From: Piscinibacter caeni
GTDB lineage: Bacteria; Pseudomonadota; Gammaproteobacteria; Burkholderiales; Burkholderiaceae_C
DNA: 64,000 nucleotides
Direction: 5' to 3'
Assembly (NCBI GenBank): GCA_003265685.1
Contig: KZ836102.1
Location: 17,411 to 81,410 of the forward strand
Shown here: positions 33,887 through 42,044 of the stretch, one piece after another
How positions within the stretch are numbered: the first letter of the stretch is position 1
How the letters are laid out: every line of letters begins with the position of its first letter
The notes under the pieces: model-generated
The model's database searches: none
The model's input: the letters and a program-made list of their open reading frames with translations, nothing else
Told to the model about the DNA's origin: nothing
Position numbers and translations under genes: made by a program

Positions 33887-34198
33887 TTACATCGTCGCCG
33901 TGAAGATGCCGCCGAGCACGGCCGGGCCGATCGAGCCCGCCAGCGCGACAGCCACACCGGTGACCACCGACATGACCGACTGCTTCACGACGCCGATGGC
34001 CAGGCCGACGCCGAGCGACCCGAGGGCGAACGTCTTGCCCAGCGAGCCTTCGAGCCAGGCGGTCAGGCGCGTCGTCACGGAGTTGAAGTCGTTGGTACCG
34101 GTCGTCGCGGTGCCGGCGACAGCGACACCGGCGAGGGCCAGGGCGGCAGCGGCAACCGCGAGGCGACGCTTGGACAGGGTGGAGAGATTGAACTTCAT
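33887..34198 (-). CDS. traA: TraA, F-type pilin
   Basis: A 103-residue propilin. After a positively charged leader and hydrophobic segment, cleavage is expected after A-V-A near residue 28, giving a pilin of about 75 residues with two hydrophobic helices (L-G-S-L-G-V-G-L-A-I-G-V-V, V-V-T-G-V-A-V-A-L-A-G-S-I-G-P-A-V-L). The position in the operon, between traV and traC, and the short size support the call. The S26 peptidase at 30184 may process or cyclise it. The start at 34198 has AAAGG 7 bases upstream. Confidence 0.85.
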   Translation of the reverse strand: MKFNLSTLSKRRLAVAAAALALAGVAVAGTATTGTNDFNSVTTRLTAWLEGSLGKTFALGSLGVGLAIGVVKQSVMSVVTGVAVALAGSIGPAVLGGIFTATM

Positions 34199-34214
34199 GG
34201 TGAAACCTTTCTGA

Positions 34215-34892
34215 TCAGTTAGGGAGAGAGAAATCCGCGGAAGAGGAGCCCTCGGCCGGTTCGGCCGTGGGGGTCGCTGGTTTGGCGAAACCCCGAGGGG
34301 CTTGCTCCGCAGCGCTCGCAGTCGACCGTTGCGGGTCGGTCGACGCGAAATCCTTGTGGGGCACGACGACGCCGCGACCGGCGAACGCCTGCTTGCCGAA
34401 TGTCCATCGACGCGCCTGCACCTCGGTGAAGAGGTAGCTCGGGTAGTGCAGGTCGTCGTTTTTGTCGATCCACGGCGCGATCCAGATGCGCATGACCTGC
34501 GCAGGCTCGCGCACCGGGCGGCCGCCGATGGTGGCGCCCACCAGGCCCAGCGTCTGGGCGTTCAGGCCGGGAACGCTGCGCTCGTTGGGAGTGCGGCGCT
34601 CACCGCCGGAGGCGTCTGAACGCGCAACGCCCGGGATCGGGGCAGCGGCGTCGGGCTGCTCTTCGACCAGAGCGCCACTCGTGCCGCGGATCAGTTTGCT
34701 CCAGGCAACCGGCGAATCGGTCTCAGCAACAGGCGGCGAACCGTTGGTCGAGCGGTAGATCGCGGTCGGCGTTCGGCAGGTGACTTTCGCCTCGCCCGGA
34801 GTGCAGCCGTACTCGTCCGAACCGGCCGTGTTGAGGATGGTGCCGCAACCGCTGGCCAGCAACGTGACGCCCATCGCGAGCAGGAGACGCAT
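34215..34892 (-). CDS. traV: TraV, outer-membrane core lipoprotein
   Basis: A 225-residue lipoprotein: lipobox L-A-S-G-C16, then the TraV-type C-x-x-G-E-A-K-V-T-C. The middle is Pro/Ala-rich, and R-I-W-I-A-P-W-I-D-K-N-D-D-L-H-Y-P-S-Y-L-F is the conserved C-terminal part. TraV anchors the TraK/TraB core in the outer membrane, as VirB7 does. The ATG at 34892 has AAGGG 7 bases upstream, and the stop of the preceding gene is 4 bases away. Confidence 0.88.
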   Translation of the reverse strand: MRLLLAMGVTLLASGCGTILNTAGSDEYGCTPGEAKVTCRTPTAIYRSTNGSPPVAETDSPVAWSKLIRGTSGALVEEQPDAAAPIPGVARSDASGGERRTPNERSVPGLNAQTLGLVGATIGGRPVREPAQVMRIWIAPWIDKNDDLHYPSYLFTEVQARRWTFGKQAFAGRGVVVPHKDFASTDPQRSTASAAEQAPRGFAKPATPTAEPAEGSSSADFSLPN

Positions 34893-34896
34893 CGGA

Positions 34897-35382
34897 TTAC
34901 CCTTCATAGCGCAGCTCCGCGTCGGTGGCGGCGAGCACCAGGTTGTCGGCGATACGGATGGCCTTGAGGTTGGCGTACACACGGGGGCGCATGACCGAGT
35001 AGGTGCCGACAAGAACCCCTTGTGCGTCGTAGGTACGGCCAGCTGCAGCAGCTTCACGGGACAGCACGAGCTCGCCGTTCGGGCGGTAGACCAGCGGGTT
35101 GCGGATGCGAACGTCAGCGATGCGCACGCCGGCCTGCGCCAGGCGCGAGCTGACCATCTCGGCGAACGTGCGGCCGAAGGTGGACGAGGCCTCGAGGTCG
35201 TCGACGTTGACGAGCGGGGCGACGACCAGCGGCTTGGTCGCATCGAAGTTGGCCTTCAGCTGCGGGAGCAGCCGATCGACGGCGAGCTGCGCGTAGTCTT
35301 GCAGCGTCTCGGGATCGCAGCCGACCAGGAGCGCGGTCGCAGGGACCAGCGCGCCGAGAGAGAGGAAGTTTCGACGGTTCAT
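34897..35382 (-). CDS. FlgO-like lipoprotein in tra operon
   Basis: A 161-residue lipoprotein (lipobox L-L-V-G-C22). The mature part follows the FlgO fold: L-V-V-A-P-L-V-N-V-D-D, then S-S-T-F-G-R-T-F-A-E-M-V-S-S-R-L, A-A-A-A-G-R-T-Y-D-A-Q-G-V-L-V-G-T-Y and L-A-A-T-D-A-E-L. FlgO normally works at the flagellar outer membrane; here it lies between traB and traV, so it probably supports the outer-membrane core of the secretion channel. Confidence 0.7.
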   Translation of the reverse strand: MNRRNFLSLGALVPATALLVGCDPETLQDYAQLAVDRLLPQLKANFDATKPLVVAPLVNVDDLEASSTFGRTFAEMVSSRLAQAGVRIADVRIRNPLVYRPNGELVLSREAAAAGRTYDAQGVLVGTYSVMRPRVYANLKAIRIADNLVLAATDAELRYEG

Positions 35383-35395
35383 GATGTTCCTGTGA

Positions 35396-36604
35396 TTACT
35401 TGAGTTCGAAGCCCTTGATGACGACGATCGTCAGCTTGCGACCGGCGTTGATCTCGACGACAGGGGTTGCTTCGCGCGCCATCTCGAGGAAGAAGCCGGA
35501 GACCGCCTTCGATGCATCGGAGAAGCCGCGCGCCACGCCGGTCGCCGCGAAGGTCTGGGCGTCGAGGCGAGTGGTCGGGGTGGTGCCGCTGGGCGACAGG
35601 CTCAGCTGCGGAACGGCCTGAGGAGTCAGCGCCTCGCCGAAGCCCGCGAGCACGCCAGCGGCCAGCGAGCGAGCGATCAGCTGGCCCTGCTTGCTCACGA
35701 GGCGGCCACGAGGTCCGACACTGCCGTCTTCGCCGACGACGTAGCCGTCGATCTTGGCTTCGATGGCCTTGCCGTCTTCCTTGACGCACGAGATCGTCTC
35801 CGTGCGCAGTTGGACGCGTTCGCTGCTGAGCACGCCGAAGCCGCTCACGAGGACGAAGCACTCCTTGACGTCCTGGGAAAAGTGGTTCGGCAGGACCGCC
35901 TCGGTCTTGACTCGCATCACCGCGGGCACCGGGTTCTTCTGCGCGACCGACGAAACCGGCGCATCCATACCGTTCAGGAGAGAGGCCTCCAGGAACGAGC
36001 CGGCCGGGATGTAGGCAACCGGCTTGTCTTCGGAGACTGCGGCCTTGCGATCGATCTTCTTGGCCTCGCCGCTGACGCGCAACCGGTTGACCGGCTCGGC
36101 CGGAGCCGGCGGCTCCGCCATCGGTACGCTGGCGCCAGGAAGCGGGTCGCCCAGCGAAGGCGACGAAGCGGCAGCCTGGGCAACAGGAGCGCCACGCGTC
36201 TCGATTTCCTGGATCTTGGTCTTGAGGGCAACGACCTCGTTCAACAGGTCGGTGGTGACTGCGTCCGGCTTGCGGCCGCGATCACCCTCGTCCAGCCGCT
36301 TGAGCAGCAGTTCCTTGTCGGCCGTCTCCTTCTTCAGCTGCTCCTGCAGACGCGTGAGCTGCTCGGATTGCGCGCGGCTGTCCGCCGCAAGCGCTTCGAC
36401 GGAGTTGTCCGGCGCCTTCGGAAGCATCAGCTGCGTGCGGCTGGTGTCGACGGGCGACTTGCGCGCCGGCCCACCCTTCGACGAACCGGAGTCCATCACC
36501 GTGGCGACGACGATCATCGCGAAGGCGGCTCCAGCCATCAGCACCATGTTTCGCTTCTTGGGCCCTGCGGTGACCCAGAAGTCCTTGATCGACTTGGGCA
36601 GCAT
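35396..36604 (-). CDS. traB: TraB, envelope-spanning channel protein
   Basis: A 402-residue VirB10-like protein with a single inner-membrane span (residues 20-36), a Glu/Lys-rich coiled coil (about residues 65-130), a Pro-rich stretch near 150-170, and a C-terminal beta-domain (Y-I-P-A-G-S-F-L-E-A-S-L-L-N-G-M-D-A, G-V-L-S-S-E-R-V-Q-L-R-T-E) that lies in the outer-membrane core with TraV and TraK. The start at 36604 is 1 base after the traK stop region. Confidence 0.93.
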   Translation of the reverse strand: MLPKSIKDFWVTAGPKKRNMVLMAGAAFAMIVVATVMDSGSSKGGPARKSPVDTSRTQLMLPKAPDNSVEALAADSRAQSEQLTRLQEQLKKETADKELLLKRLDEGDRGRKPDAVTTDLLNEVVALKTKIQEIETRGAPVAQAAASSPSLGDPLPGASVPMAEPPAPAEPVNRLRVSGEAKKIDRKAAVSEDKPVAYIPAGSFLEASLLNGMDAPVSSVAQKNPVPAVMRVKTEAVLPNHFSQDVKECFVLVSGFGVLSSERVQLRTETISCVKEDGKAIEAKIDGYVVGEDGSVGPRGRLVSKQGQLIARSLAAGVLAGFGEALTPQAVPQLSLSPSGTTPTTRLDAQTFAATGVARGFSDASKAVSGFFLEMAREATPVVEINAGRKLTIVVIKGFELK

Positions 36605-36605
36605 C

Positions 36606-37523
36606 TCAGTTCTCCGTCGCGCGCTTGTCCGCGACCACGAAGATCGTGGTCTCTTCGCCCTTGCGGATCACCGCGGTCGGGAAGAAGGCGACAGCACGCA
36701 CACCTTCGGTGTAGAAGGCGTCCTCAGCGAGCTCCACCTGATCACCCGTGCCGCGAATGCGATAGCGGTAGATGTCATAGGCCGGCCCCGAGTAGCGGGT
36801 CATCGGGTGGATCGAAACGCCCGGCAGCACGGCGGCCGCGTTGGGCAGCGTGCCCTCGGCGAACCCCTCGGGAACCTTGTTCAAGGCGACCTGACGCAGC
36901 AGGTAGCGCAGGCGCTCGCTGTAGACGTCGGTCACCGGAGCAGGCTCCGAGTCGACGCCCGTGACACCCCCCTTGGCCAGCGGCGCATCGATCTGCAGCA
37001 CGATGGTCTGCTGCGGGATGGGCTTGGGCACCAGCGTGAGCGAGACGACGGGGTCGTTCGCGTTCGAGCCCGTGATGTAGAGCGCAACCGGCTTCTCGGG
37101 GTCCTTGGGCAGGAGGTAGATCGACTGACCCACGGTCTGATATTCCACGTCCTGGGTATCGATCACGCGAGGCGCGTCGAACGGCGTCGAGATTCGGTTG
37201 GCCATGGACGAGCTCACGTAGGCGATCTCGTTGCGATCGGACTGGACGCGGATCACGTTGGCGCGGGACAGCTGCTTCTCGCCGGGCATCACACCCAGGC
37301 CGGGCAACGGCTGCTCGACAACGCGCTTCACGAGCTTGTCGTCCACGGGGGGCGCCTTGACGGCAGCTTTGGCGACCACCGGTGCGGCCGACTTCGGCGC
37401 GGCGACCACCGGTGCGGCCGACTTCGGCGCGGCGACCACCGGCGGCGGCGGGAGGGTTTGGGCGACGGCGCTCAGCGCTACCGACGCCAGCGTGACGGCA
37501 AAGACATTCTTCACGGGGCTCAT
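36606..37523 (-). CDS. traK: TraK, secretin-like channel protein
   Basis: A 305-residue periplasmic protein related to VirB9. The signal peptide ends near A-V-A-Q (residue 22). A Pro/Ala/Val repeat stretch (V-V-A-A-P-K-S-A-A-P twice, from a 30-bp tandem DNA repeat) precedes the beta-rich region (N-V-I-R-V-Q-S-D-R-N-E-I-A-Y-V, Q-S-I-Y-L-L-P-K-D). The ATG at 37523 overlaps the traE stop (ATGA), so translation is coupled. Confidence 0.9.
   Translation of the reverse strand: MSPVKNVFAVTLASVALSAVAQTLPPPPVVAAPKSAAPVVAAPKSAAPVVAKAAVKAPPVDDKLVKRVVEQPLPGLGVMPGEKQLSRANVIRVQSDRNEIAYVSSSMANRISTPFDAPRVIDTQDVEYQTVGQSIYLLPKDPEKPVALYITGSNANDPVVSLTLVPKPIPQQTIVLQIDAPLAKGGVTGVDSEPAPVTDVYSERLRYLLRQVALNKVPEGFAEGTLPNAAAVLPGVSIHPMTRYSGPAYDIYRYRIRGTGDQVELAEDAFYTEGVRAVAFFPTAVIRKGEETTIFVVADKRATEN
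37381..37440. repeat. two perfect 30-bp tandem repeats inside traK
   Basis: The 30-bp unit starting GGTGCGGCCGACTTCGGCGC occurs at 37381-37410 and 37411-37440, with a further 10 bases of the unit before it. It encodes the repeated A-A-P-V-V-A-A-P-K-S linker, a recent slippage product. Confidence 0.9.
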
Positions 37524-38161
37524 TCCTTGGTTGCGTCGGCCTGCGCCTGCTGTTCAGCCAGGCGCTCCTTGTTGTTCTCGATCCACTGGAGCGTGTGCGG
37601 GTCGGCACCGGCGTACGAAGCCATGGCGGTGACCTGAGGCCGGCCGTTGTCCATGCGGATCTCCATCTCGTAGACGCTCTGGACGCGGCTGATTCGGCCC
37701 GTCGCGTCGTTCGTCGTGATCTCACCCACGACGAAGACCTTGTTGGTGGCCGCCTCGTACTCCACCTGGATAGGGTCGAAGCGGACCGACGCGCCGGACT
37801 TCTGGAACACGGGATCCTTGGCCAGCACCAGGACCTGCTTACGCACCTCCGGGTAGATCGCCGGCGAGACCGCGCTCGACAGCGTGTCCGCCACGAAGGA
37901 AGCGCTCTTGGGCGTGACGTTCGCGGTCAGCATCGCGAAGTACGTGCCGAAGCCCTTCAGGTACTCCGCGTCCGCGGTGTTCCAGCCCACCGACACGCGC
38001 TTCTCCAGGTGCGGCGGCACGAGCACCACGCGCTCACGATTGCCGGAGAAGGCGACGATCGAAACGAGCAGCGCCGCCGCCAGAGCGACGTTCGAAACCA
38101 GCATCAGAGCGGCGACCTTGTTCGCCGCCTGCCAGGTCTTGGTCATGTTCTTCAGGTTCAT
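37520..38161 (-). CDS. traE: TraE, VirB8-like pilus assembly protein
   Basis: A 213-residue bitopic inner-membrane protein: span at residues 18-40, then a periplasmic domain with V-S-V-G-W-N-T-A-D-A-E-Y-L-K-G-F-G and Y-E-M-E-I-R-M-D-N-G-R-P-Q-V, as in F TraE. It is needed for pilus assembly. The start at 38161 follows an operator-bearing region; traK starts at the overlapping stop. Confidence 0.92.
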   Translation of the reverse strand: MNLKNMTKTWQAANKVAALMLVSNVALAAALLVSIVAFSGNRERVVLVPPHLEKRVSVGWNTADAEYLKGFGTYFAMLTANVTPKSASFVADTLSSAVSPAIYPEVRKQVLVLAKDPVFQKSGASVRFDPIQVEYEAATNKVFVVGEITTNDATGRISRVQSVYEMEIRMDNGRPQVTAMASYAGADPHTLQWIENNKERLAEQQAQADATKE

Positions 38162-38175
38162 GCGACTATCCTATC

Positions 38176-38214
38176 ACAGATACATAACACGTGCGCATAC
38201 GTTGCATGCGTCAA
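38176..38214 (-). promoter_or_regulatory. operator and probable promoter upstream of traE
   Basis: The minus strand shows GCACGTGTTATGTAT preceded by TGCAAC and TTGACG. The boxes are not at ideal spacing (TGCAAC, 17 bp, GTATCT), so the promoter is tentative, but the ACGTGTTAT element is exact. Confidence 0.45.
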
Positions 38215-38215
38215 A

Positions 38216-38500
38216 CTACAGGAAGAAGTCGCGCTTCATCGCGTCCCGGTAGCGCTTGTTCAGGCCAAGCAGGCCGGCGCGGTAGCAGATGTGCAGCAAC
38301 ACGCCCTCGAGCGAGCCGTTCTTGAAGCGCTTGAACAGCTTCACGACGAACCAACCCACGACCATGGAGATCGGCGTGAACATGCCGCCGATGAAGATGC
38401 CGGCCGCCATGCAGGAGACGTAGACGATCGCCTCGTCGAGCTCCCAGAAGAAGATCTGGGGCTGGGCGTCGACGTAGCGAGGGATTTCGACTTCCTTCAC
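38216..38500 (-). CDS. traL: TraL, small membrane pilus assembly protein
   Basis: A 94-residue VirB3-like protein beginning V-E-I-P-R-Y-V-D-A-Q-P, the normal TraL start, with two hydrophobic helices (I-V-Y-V-S-C-M-A-A-G-I-F, P-I-S-M-V-V-G-W-F-V-V-K) and a basic C-terminus. It interacts with TraC at the inner membrane. Its ATG overlaps the stop of the OmpA-like gene. Confidence 0.92.
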   Translation of the reverse strand: MKEVEIPRYVDAQPQIFFWELDEAIVYVSCMAAGIFIGGMFTPISMVVGWFVVKLFKRFKNGSLEGVLLHICYRAGLLGLNKRYRDAMKRDFFL

Positions 38501-39150
38501 TTGGCCTCCCCGCCCACCAGGCGAATCTCGACGCGACGGTTCTTAGCCCCATCTGCCAGGTCGATCAGGTCACGTTCGCCACGACCCTCGATCTCCAGGC
38601 GGTCGGCCGAGATCCCGGCACCGAGGAAGACCTTGGAGACGGCGCGCGCGCGGCGCTCGGACAAGCGCAGGTTGTAGAGGTCGGAACCCTGGGAGTCGGC
38701 GTGCCCGGTCAGGCGCAGGCCGAGCCCTTGGGTCACCCGGGGGATCAGGGCAGTCGCCGGCGAAAGGTCCAGCGCGGTGGCGCCGTCGAACGGGAAATAG
38801 ACCGTGGCATCCGGTGCGCGCGGCGTGGCAAGCGAACTGTCGGCGCCATCGAGGCCACCATCCTGGCCCGAGGCAGACGCCTGCTCGGCCGCACGCGCAG
38901 CAAGCAGAGCGCGCTCCTCGGCCGGCAGGAGCACCTTCACCTTCGCAGGCTCGGCCACGAACCACGCCGCGCGGGACAGGTCGACCTGAAAGCGGCGGTT
39001 CAGCGGGGAGATCACGTGGGCACGGTGGGCCGGCTCGAGCGCTACACCGGCGCTCAACGGGATTTGCGCCTCACGAGCGTCGGCCGCCAGCGCGCCGGCA
39101 GAGAGCAGCGCAAGGGCTGCCGCGAAGAGGAGGTTGTTGGGTCTGTGCAT
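38497..39150 (-). CDS. OmpA-like peptidoglycan-binding protein heading the tra operon
   Basis: A 217-residue exported protein. The signal peptide ends near A-L-A-A (residue 23). The C-terminal OmpA domain (residues 115-217) has V-Y-F-P-F-D, L-T-G-H-A-D-S-Q-G, N-L-R-L-S-E-R-R-A-R-A-V and N-R-R-V-E-I, the peptidoglycan-binding signature. It overlaps traL by 4 bases (ATGA), so it is part of the transfer operon and may anchor the channel to the cell wall. It has its own promoter (39174-39202). Confidence 0.8.
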   Translation of the reverse strand: MHRPNNLLFAAALALLSAGALAADAREAQIPLSAGVALEPAHRAHVISPLNRRFQVDLSRAAWFVAEPAKVKVLLPAEERALLAARAAEQASASGQDGGLDGADSSLATPRAPDATVYFPFDGATALDLSPATALIPRVTQGLGLRLTGHADSQGSDLYNLRLSERRARAVSKVFLGAGISADRLEIEGRGERDLIDLADGAKNRRVEIRLVGGEAK

Positions 39151-39173
39151 GTCCGTTCCTGTATCGAATGGCT

Positions 39174-39202
39174 ACTCTAACAGGTAACGATACGCGCCGC
39201 AA
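39174..39202 (-). promoter_or_regulatory. promoter of the OmpA-like/tra operon
   Basis: On the minus strand, TTGCGG (39202-39197) and TAGAGT (39179-39174) are separated by 17 bp. The spacer holds GTTACCTGTTAG, a degenerate operator. Confidence 0.6.
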
Positions 39203-39214
39203 GTATCCGAACGC

Positions 39215-39244
39215 TTGTGTAAGGCGTCCAGATACAGCTAGAAT
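39215..39244 (+). promoter_or_regulatory. promoter of Rad52-like gene
   Basis: TTGTGT and TAGAAT (39239-39244) are separated by 18 bp; AAGTGTTATG follows directly. The leader (about 85 bases) contains a CATCTCG element at 39285-39300. Confidence 0.55.
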
Positions 39245-39334
39245 ATCGCTAAGTGTTATGCGGCCGGGCTTTGTGGGTCGATGTGACGCATCTCGCATGG
39301 CAACGCAAACCCGCGTGCATTCACAGGAGAACTG

Positions 39335-40147
39335 ATGACGCAAACAAACCAACCGTCAGGGTTGCGGATCTGGGAGCAGGTCCAGACGACGGACCCCGCC
39401 TACACGCGGCGCTTCACGCGTCCGAGCGGCTTCGAGGGCACCGCGATCAACCCGACCTACCTGGTGCGAAAGGCGACCGAAGTCTTCGGTCCCTTCGGCA
39501 TCGGCTGGGGCGTGGAGCTGATCAGCGAGAGCTTCGTGGAAGGGCACGTGATCGGCTACCCGGCCGCCGAAGGCGGGGCACCGGTGCGCGCGGTCGTTCA
39601 CGTTGGTCGCTACGAGGTCTGGTACGAACTCGACGGCAAGCGCGGAAGCGCCAAGCACTACGGGCAAACCACGTTCGTTGGCAGGTCGACATCCGGCGAG
39701 ATCTACACGAACGAAGAAGCGCCCAAGATGTCGCAGACCGACGCGATGTGCAAGGCGCTGTCCATGCTCGGCTTCGGTGCTGACGTGCACTTGGGCCTCT
39801 ACGATGACTCGAAGTACGTGCAGGACCTCGAAGCTGCTTTCGCAGCTGGCATGAGCCCGACGGGCACCACGCCGGCCGGAAGCGCACAGCCTGCCGCAGC
39901 CGGAGCCCCGCAAGGCGAAGGCAAGAAGGGCGAACTCTCGGAGCGGTACCACCAGTACAAGGAACGGATCCGCAAGGGTTCGATCGGCGACAAGGCCACC
40001 GCACGAAAGATCATCGAGAACGACACGCTCTTGGACAAGTTCGAGCGCCAGATGCTGCTGGCCAACGAAGGCTTGAAGCTGGACGGCGAAGGAGCACAAG
40101 GCAAGCCGAAGCGTTCCGCCAACGAACGCGAGGAGTCCTTTCTTTAA
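39335..40147 (+). CDS. Rad52-like single-strand annealing protein
   Basis: A 270-residue recombination protein. An N-terminal I-N-P-T-Y-L-V-R-K-A-T-E-V-F-G-P-F-G and the segment T-D-A-M-C-K-A-L-S-M-L-G-F-G-A-D-V-H-L-G-L-Y-D-D follow the Rad52/Redbeta-type annealing fold (compare T-D-A-L-K-R-A-L in Rad52). The C-terminal third is charged and ends N-E-R-E-E-S-F-L, an acidic-hydrophobic tip like that of SSB. Such proteins anneal complementary strands during repair or circularisation of incoming DNA. The start at 39335 has CAGGAG 6 bases upstream. It is followed by a strong terminator before traD. Confidence 0.75.
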   Translation: MTQTNQPSGLRIWEQVQTTDPAYTRRFTRPSGFEGTAINPTYLVRKATEVFGPFGIGWGVELISESFVEGHVIGYPAAEGGAPVRAVVHVGRYEVWYELDGKRGSAKHYGQTTFVGRSTSGEIYTNEEAPKMSQTDAMCKALSMLGFGADVHLGLYDDSKYVQDLEAAFAAGMSPTGTTPAGSAQPAAAGAPQGEGKKGELSERYHQYKERIRKGSIGDKATARKIIENDTLLDKFERQMLLANEGLKLDGEGAQGKPKRSANEREESFL

Positions 40148-40154
40148 CCCCCCA

Positions 40155-40193
40155 CAGCCCCGACGCACCTTGTGTGCGTTCGGGGCTCTTTTC
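40155..40193 (+). terminator. intrinsic terminator
   Basis: The stem AGCCCCGACGCAC/GTGCGTTCGGGGCT is followed by CTTTTC. It ends the Rad52-like gene. Confidence 0.85.
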
Positions 40194-40217
40194 ATTCACC
40201 GATCAGAAGAGAAGTTC

Positions 40218-41987
40218 ATGTCGTTTGCATCGATGTACCGCGCCAAGATCGGCGGCACGGTGGACACGTTGGCGATGACCGCGCTGGGCGCGGGAGCCAT
40301 CCTGTCGTCGCCGGCGTTCGTCGAGTCCGGGGGCAAGCTGTCGTTCCTCATGGCGGCGGCCGGCGCCGCGCACCTCGGGCGGCGCTTCCTGCAGCCGTGG
40401 GAGGAGGCCAACGCCCTCGCCTCAAAGATCAACGTCCGCTCGGCCGACATGCTGTCCAGCCCGGACGGCCTGCTGCTGGGCTACCGGACCGACACCGGCG
40501 ATCCGGTCTATATCCCCGACGAAGACCTGATGCGGCACGGCCTGATCGGCGGCCAGTCGGGTGTCGGCAAGACGGTGCTCGGCAAGCTGTTGATGTACCA
40601 GCAGATCCAGCGCGGCGGCGGCCTGGCGTTCGTCGACGGCAAGATGAACGCCGAAGACATCGAGACGATCTACCAGTATTGCTGCCTGTGCGGCCGCGAG
40701 CAGGATCTGCTCATCCTGAACCCGGGCAATCCGGGCATGAGCCACTCCTACAACCCGATCCTGCGCGGCGACCCGGACGAGATCGCGGCGCGCGTGCTCT
40801 CGCTCATCCCCTCGACCGAGAACAACCCCGGCGCCGACCACTACCGCCAGTCGGCCAACCAAGGCCTGACCACGCTGGTCGCAGCGCTGCAGGAGGCCGG
40901 CCTGGCCTTCAACTTCATCGACCTGACCATCCTGCTGATGAACCACAAGGCCATCGAGGAGCTGGAGTCGCGGCTGAAGCGCAGCAAGGGCGGCTCGGCG
41001 GCGACGAAGAACCTCAGCCTGTTCCTCGAGCAGTACAAGGGCGGCGGCAAGCCCGGCAGCGGCCTGGAGAACATGGTCGACATCAAGCGCATGAAGGAGA
41101 CCTTCGGCGGCGTCGGCGGCCGGATGTTCCAGTTCGGCACGGGCAAGTTCGGCGAGGGGCTCAACACCTACTCGCCGGAGATCGATCTGTTCGAGGCGAT
41201 CCGCCAGAACAAGATCATCTACGTGGCCCTGCCGACCATGGGCAAGAACGAGGCGGCGGGCAACATGGGCAAGATGTTCCTGGGCGATCTGCGCACGGCG
41301 ATCTCCTGGGTGCAGGCGCTGCCGGAAGACCAGAAGCCCCGGATCCCGTTCCTGGCCTTCATGGACGAGCTCGGCTCGTACGCAGTCGCATCGCTGGCGC
41401 GCCCGTTCGAGCAGGCGCGCTCGGCGCGGATCGCCCTCTTCCCGGCTTTCCAGACGCTGGCCAACCTGGAGGTCGTGTCCCCCGACTTCGCCCAGATGGT
41501 GCTGGGCAACACCTGGACCAAGATCTTCTTCAAGCTGGGCACGCAGGAGACCGCCGAACCGGTGGCCGACCTGATCGGCAAGGAGATGCAGATCGCGAGG
41601 TCGATGACGCACACGAACAACCGCAGCGAGAACAACCCGCTGCTGGCCGTGGCGCCGGAGGGCGGGGAAGGCGAAGGCATGGGCGTGTCCGAGGGTGAGC
41701 GCGAGGAAGAGCGCCACCGCGTCAGCCCCGAAGACCTGAAGGCGCTGGACAAGGGCGAGTGCGTAGTCCTGTACGGCGGCGATGCCGTCTTCAACATCCG
41801 CGTGCCGATGATCTACGTCGACCCCGAGGTCGCGCGCGAGATCGGGCCGCTTCGCATTCACCACCGGCGCGAGCGCCAGGTCGAAGGCGCCGACTACTTC
41901 AAGAACAGCGATCGGTACCTGGGCGGCAACTCCGTTCCGTCCGGGCACCGCAAGCAGACGGCTCAGGAAATGCTGGCCGACGAGTAA
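40218..41987 (+). CDS. traD: TraD, VirD4-like coupling protein
   Basis: A 589-residue inner-membrane ATPase that brings the relaxase-DNA complex to the channel. N-terminal hydrophobic segments (about residues 12-55) precede Walker A G-G-Q-S-G-V-G-K-T near residue 111 and Walker B F-L-A-F-M-D-E-L near 380. The C-terminus is short compared with F TraD (717), lacking the long Gln-rich tail. ATG at 40218; the ribosome-binding site is weak. Upstream is a terminator, so a promoter must lie in the short gap or within the terminator region. The relaxase is not in the window. Confidence 0.92.
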   Translation: MSFASMYRAKIGGTVDTLAMTALGAGAILSSPAFVESGGKLSFLMAAAGAAHLGRRFLQPWEEANALASKINVRSADMLSSPDGLLLGYRTDTGDPVYIPDEDLMRHGLIGGQSGVGKTVLGKLLMYQQIQRGGGLAFVDGKMNAEDIETIYQYCCLCGREQDLLILNPGNPGMSHSYNPILRGDPDEIAARVLSLIPSTENNPGADHYRQSANQGLTTLVAALQEAGLAFNFIDLTILLMNHKAIEELESRLKRSKGGSAATKNLSLFLEQYKGGGKPGSGLENMVDIKRMKETFGGVGGRMFQFGTGKFGEGLNTYSPEIDLFEAIRQNKIIYVALPTMGKNEAAGNMGKMFLGDLRTAISWVQALPEDQKPRIPFLAFMDELGSYAVASLARPFEQARSARIALFPAFQTLANLEVVSPDFAQMVLGNTWTKIFFKLGTQETAEPVADLIGKEMQIARSMTHTNNRSENNPLLAVAPEGGEGEGMGVSEGEREEERHRVSPEDLKALDKGECVVLYGGDAVFNIRVPMIYVDPEVAREIGPLRIHHRRERQVEGADYFKNSDRYLGGNSVPSGHRKQTAQEMLADE

Positions 41988-42044
41988 CCCATCCAGACAG
42001 AGCAACAACCATGAGCAAACCCACGAACAAGCAAGGAGCACGCG

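Noticed and set aside
37381-37440. Two 30-bp tandem repeats considered as iterons.
   Set aside because: They lie inside traK in frame and encode a Pro/Ala linker; two copies only.
39151-39334. Intergenic space considered as an origin of transfer.
   Set aside because: It is explained by two divergent promoters and a leader; no relaxase gene, nic-like conserved site or A/T-rich repeat array was seen.
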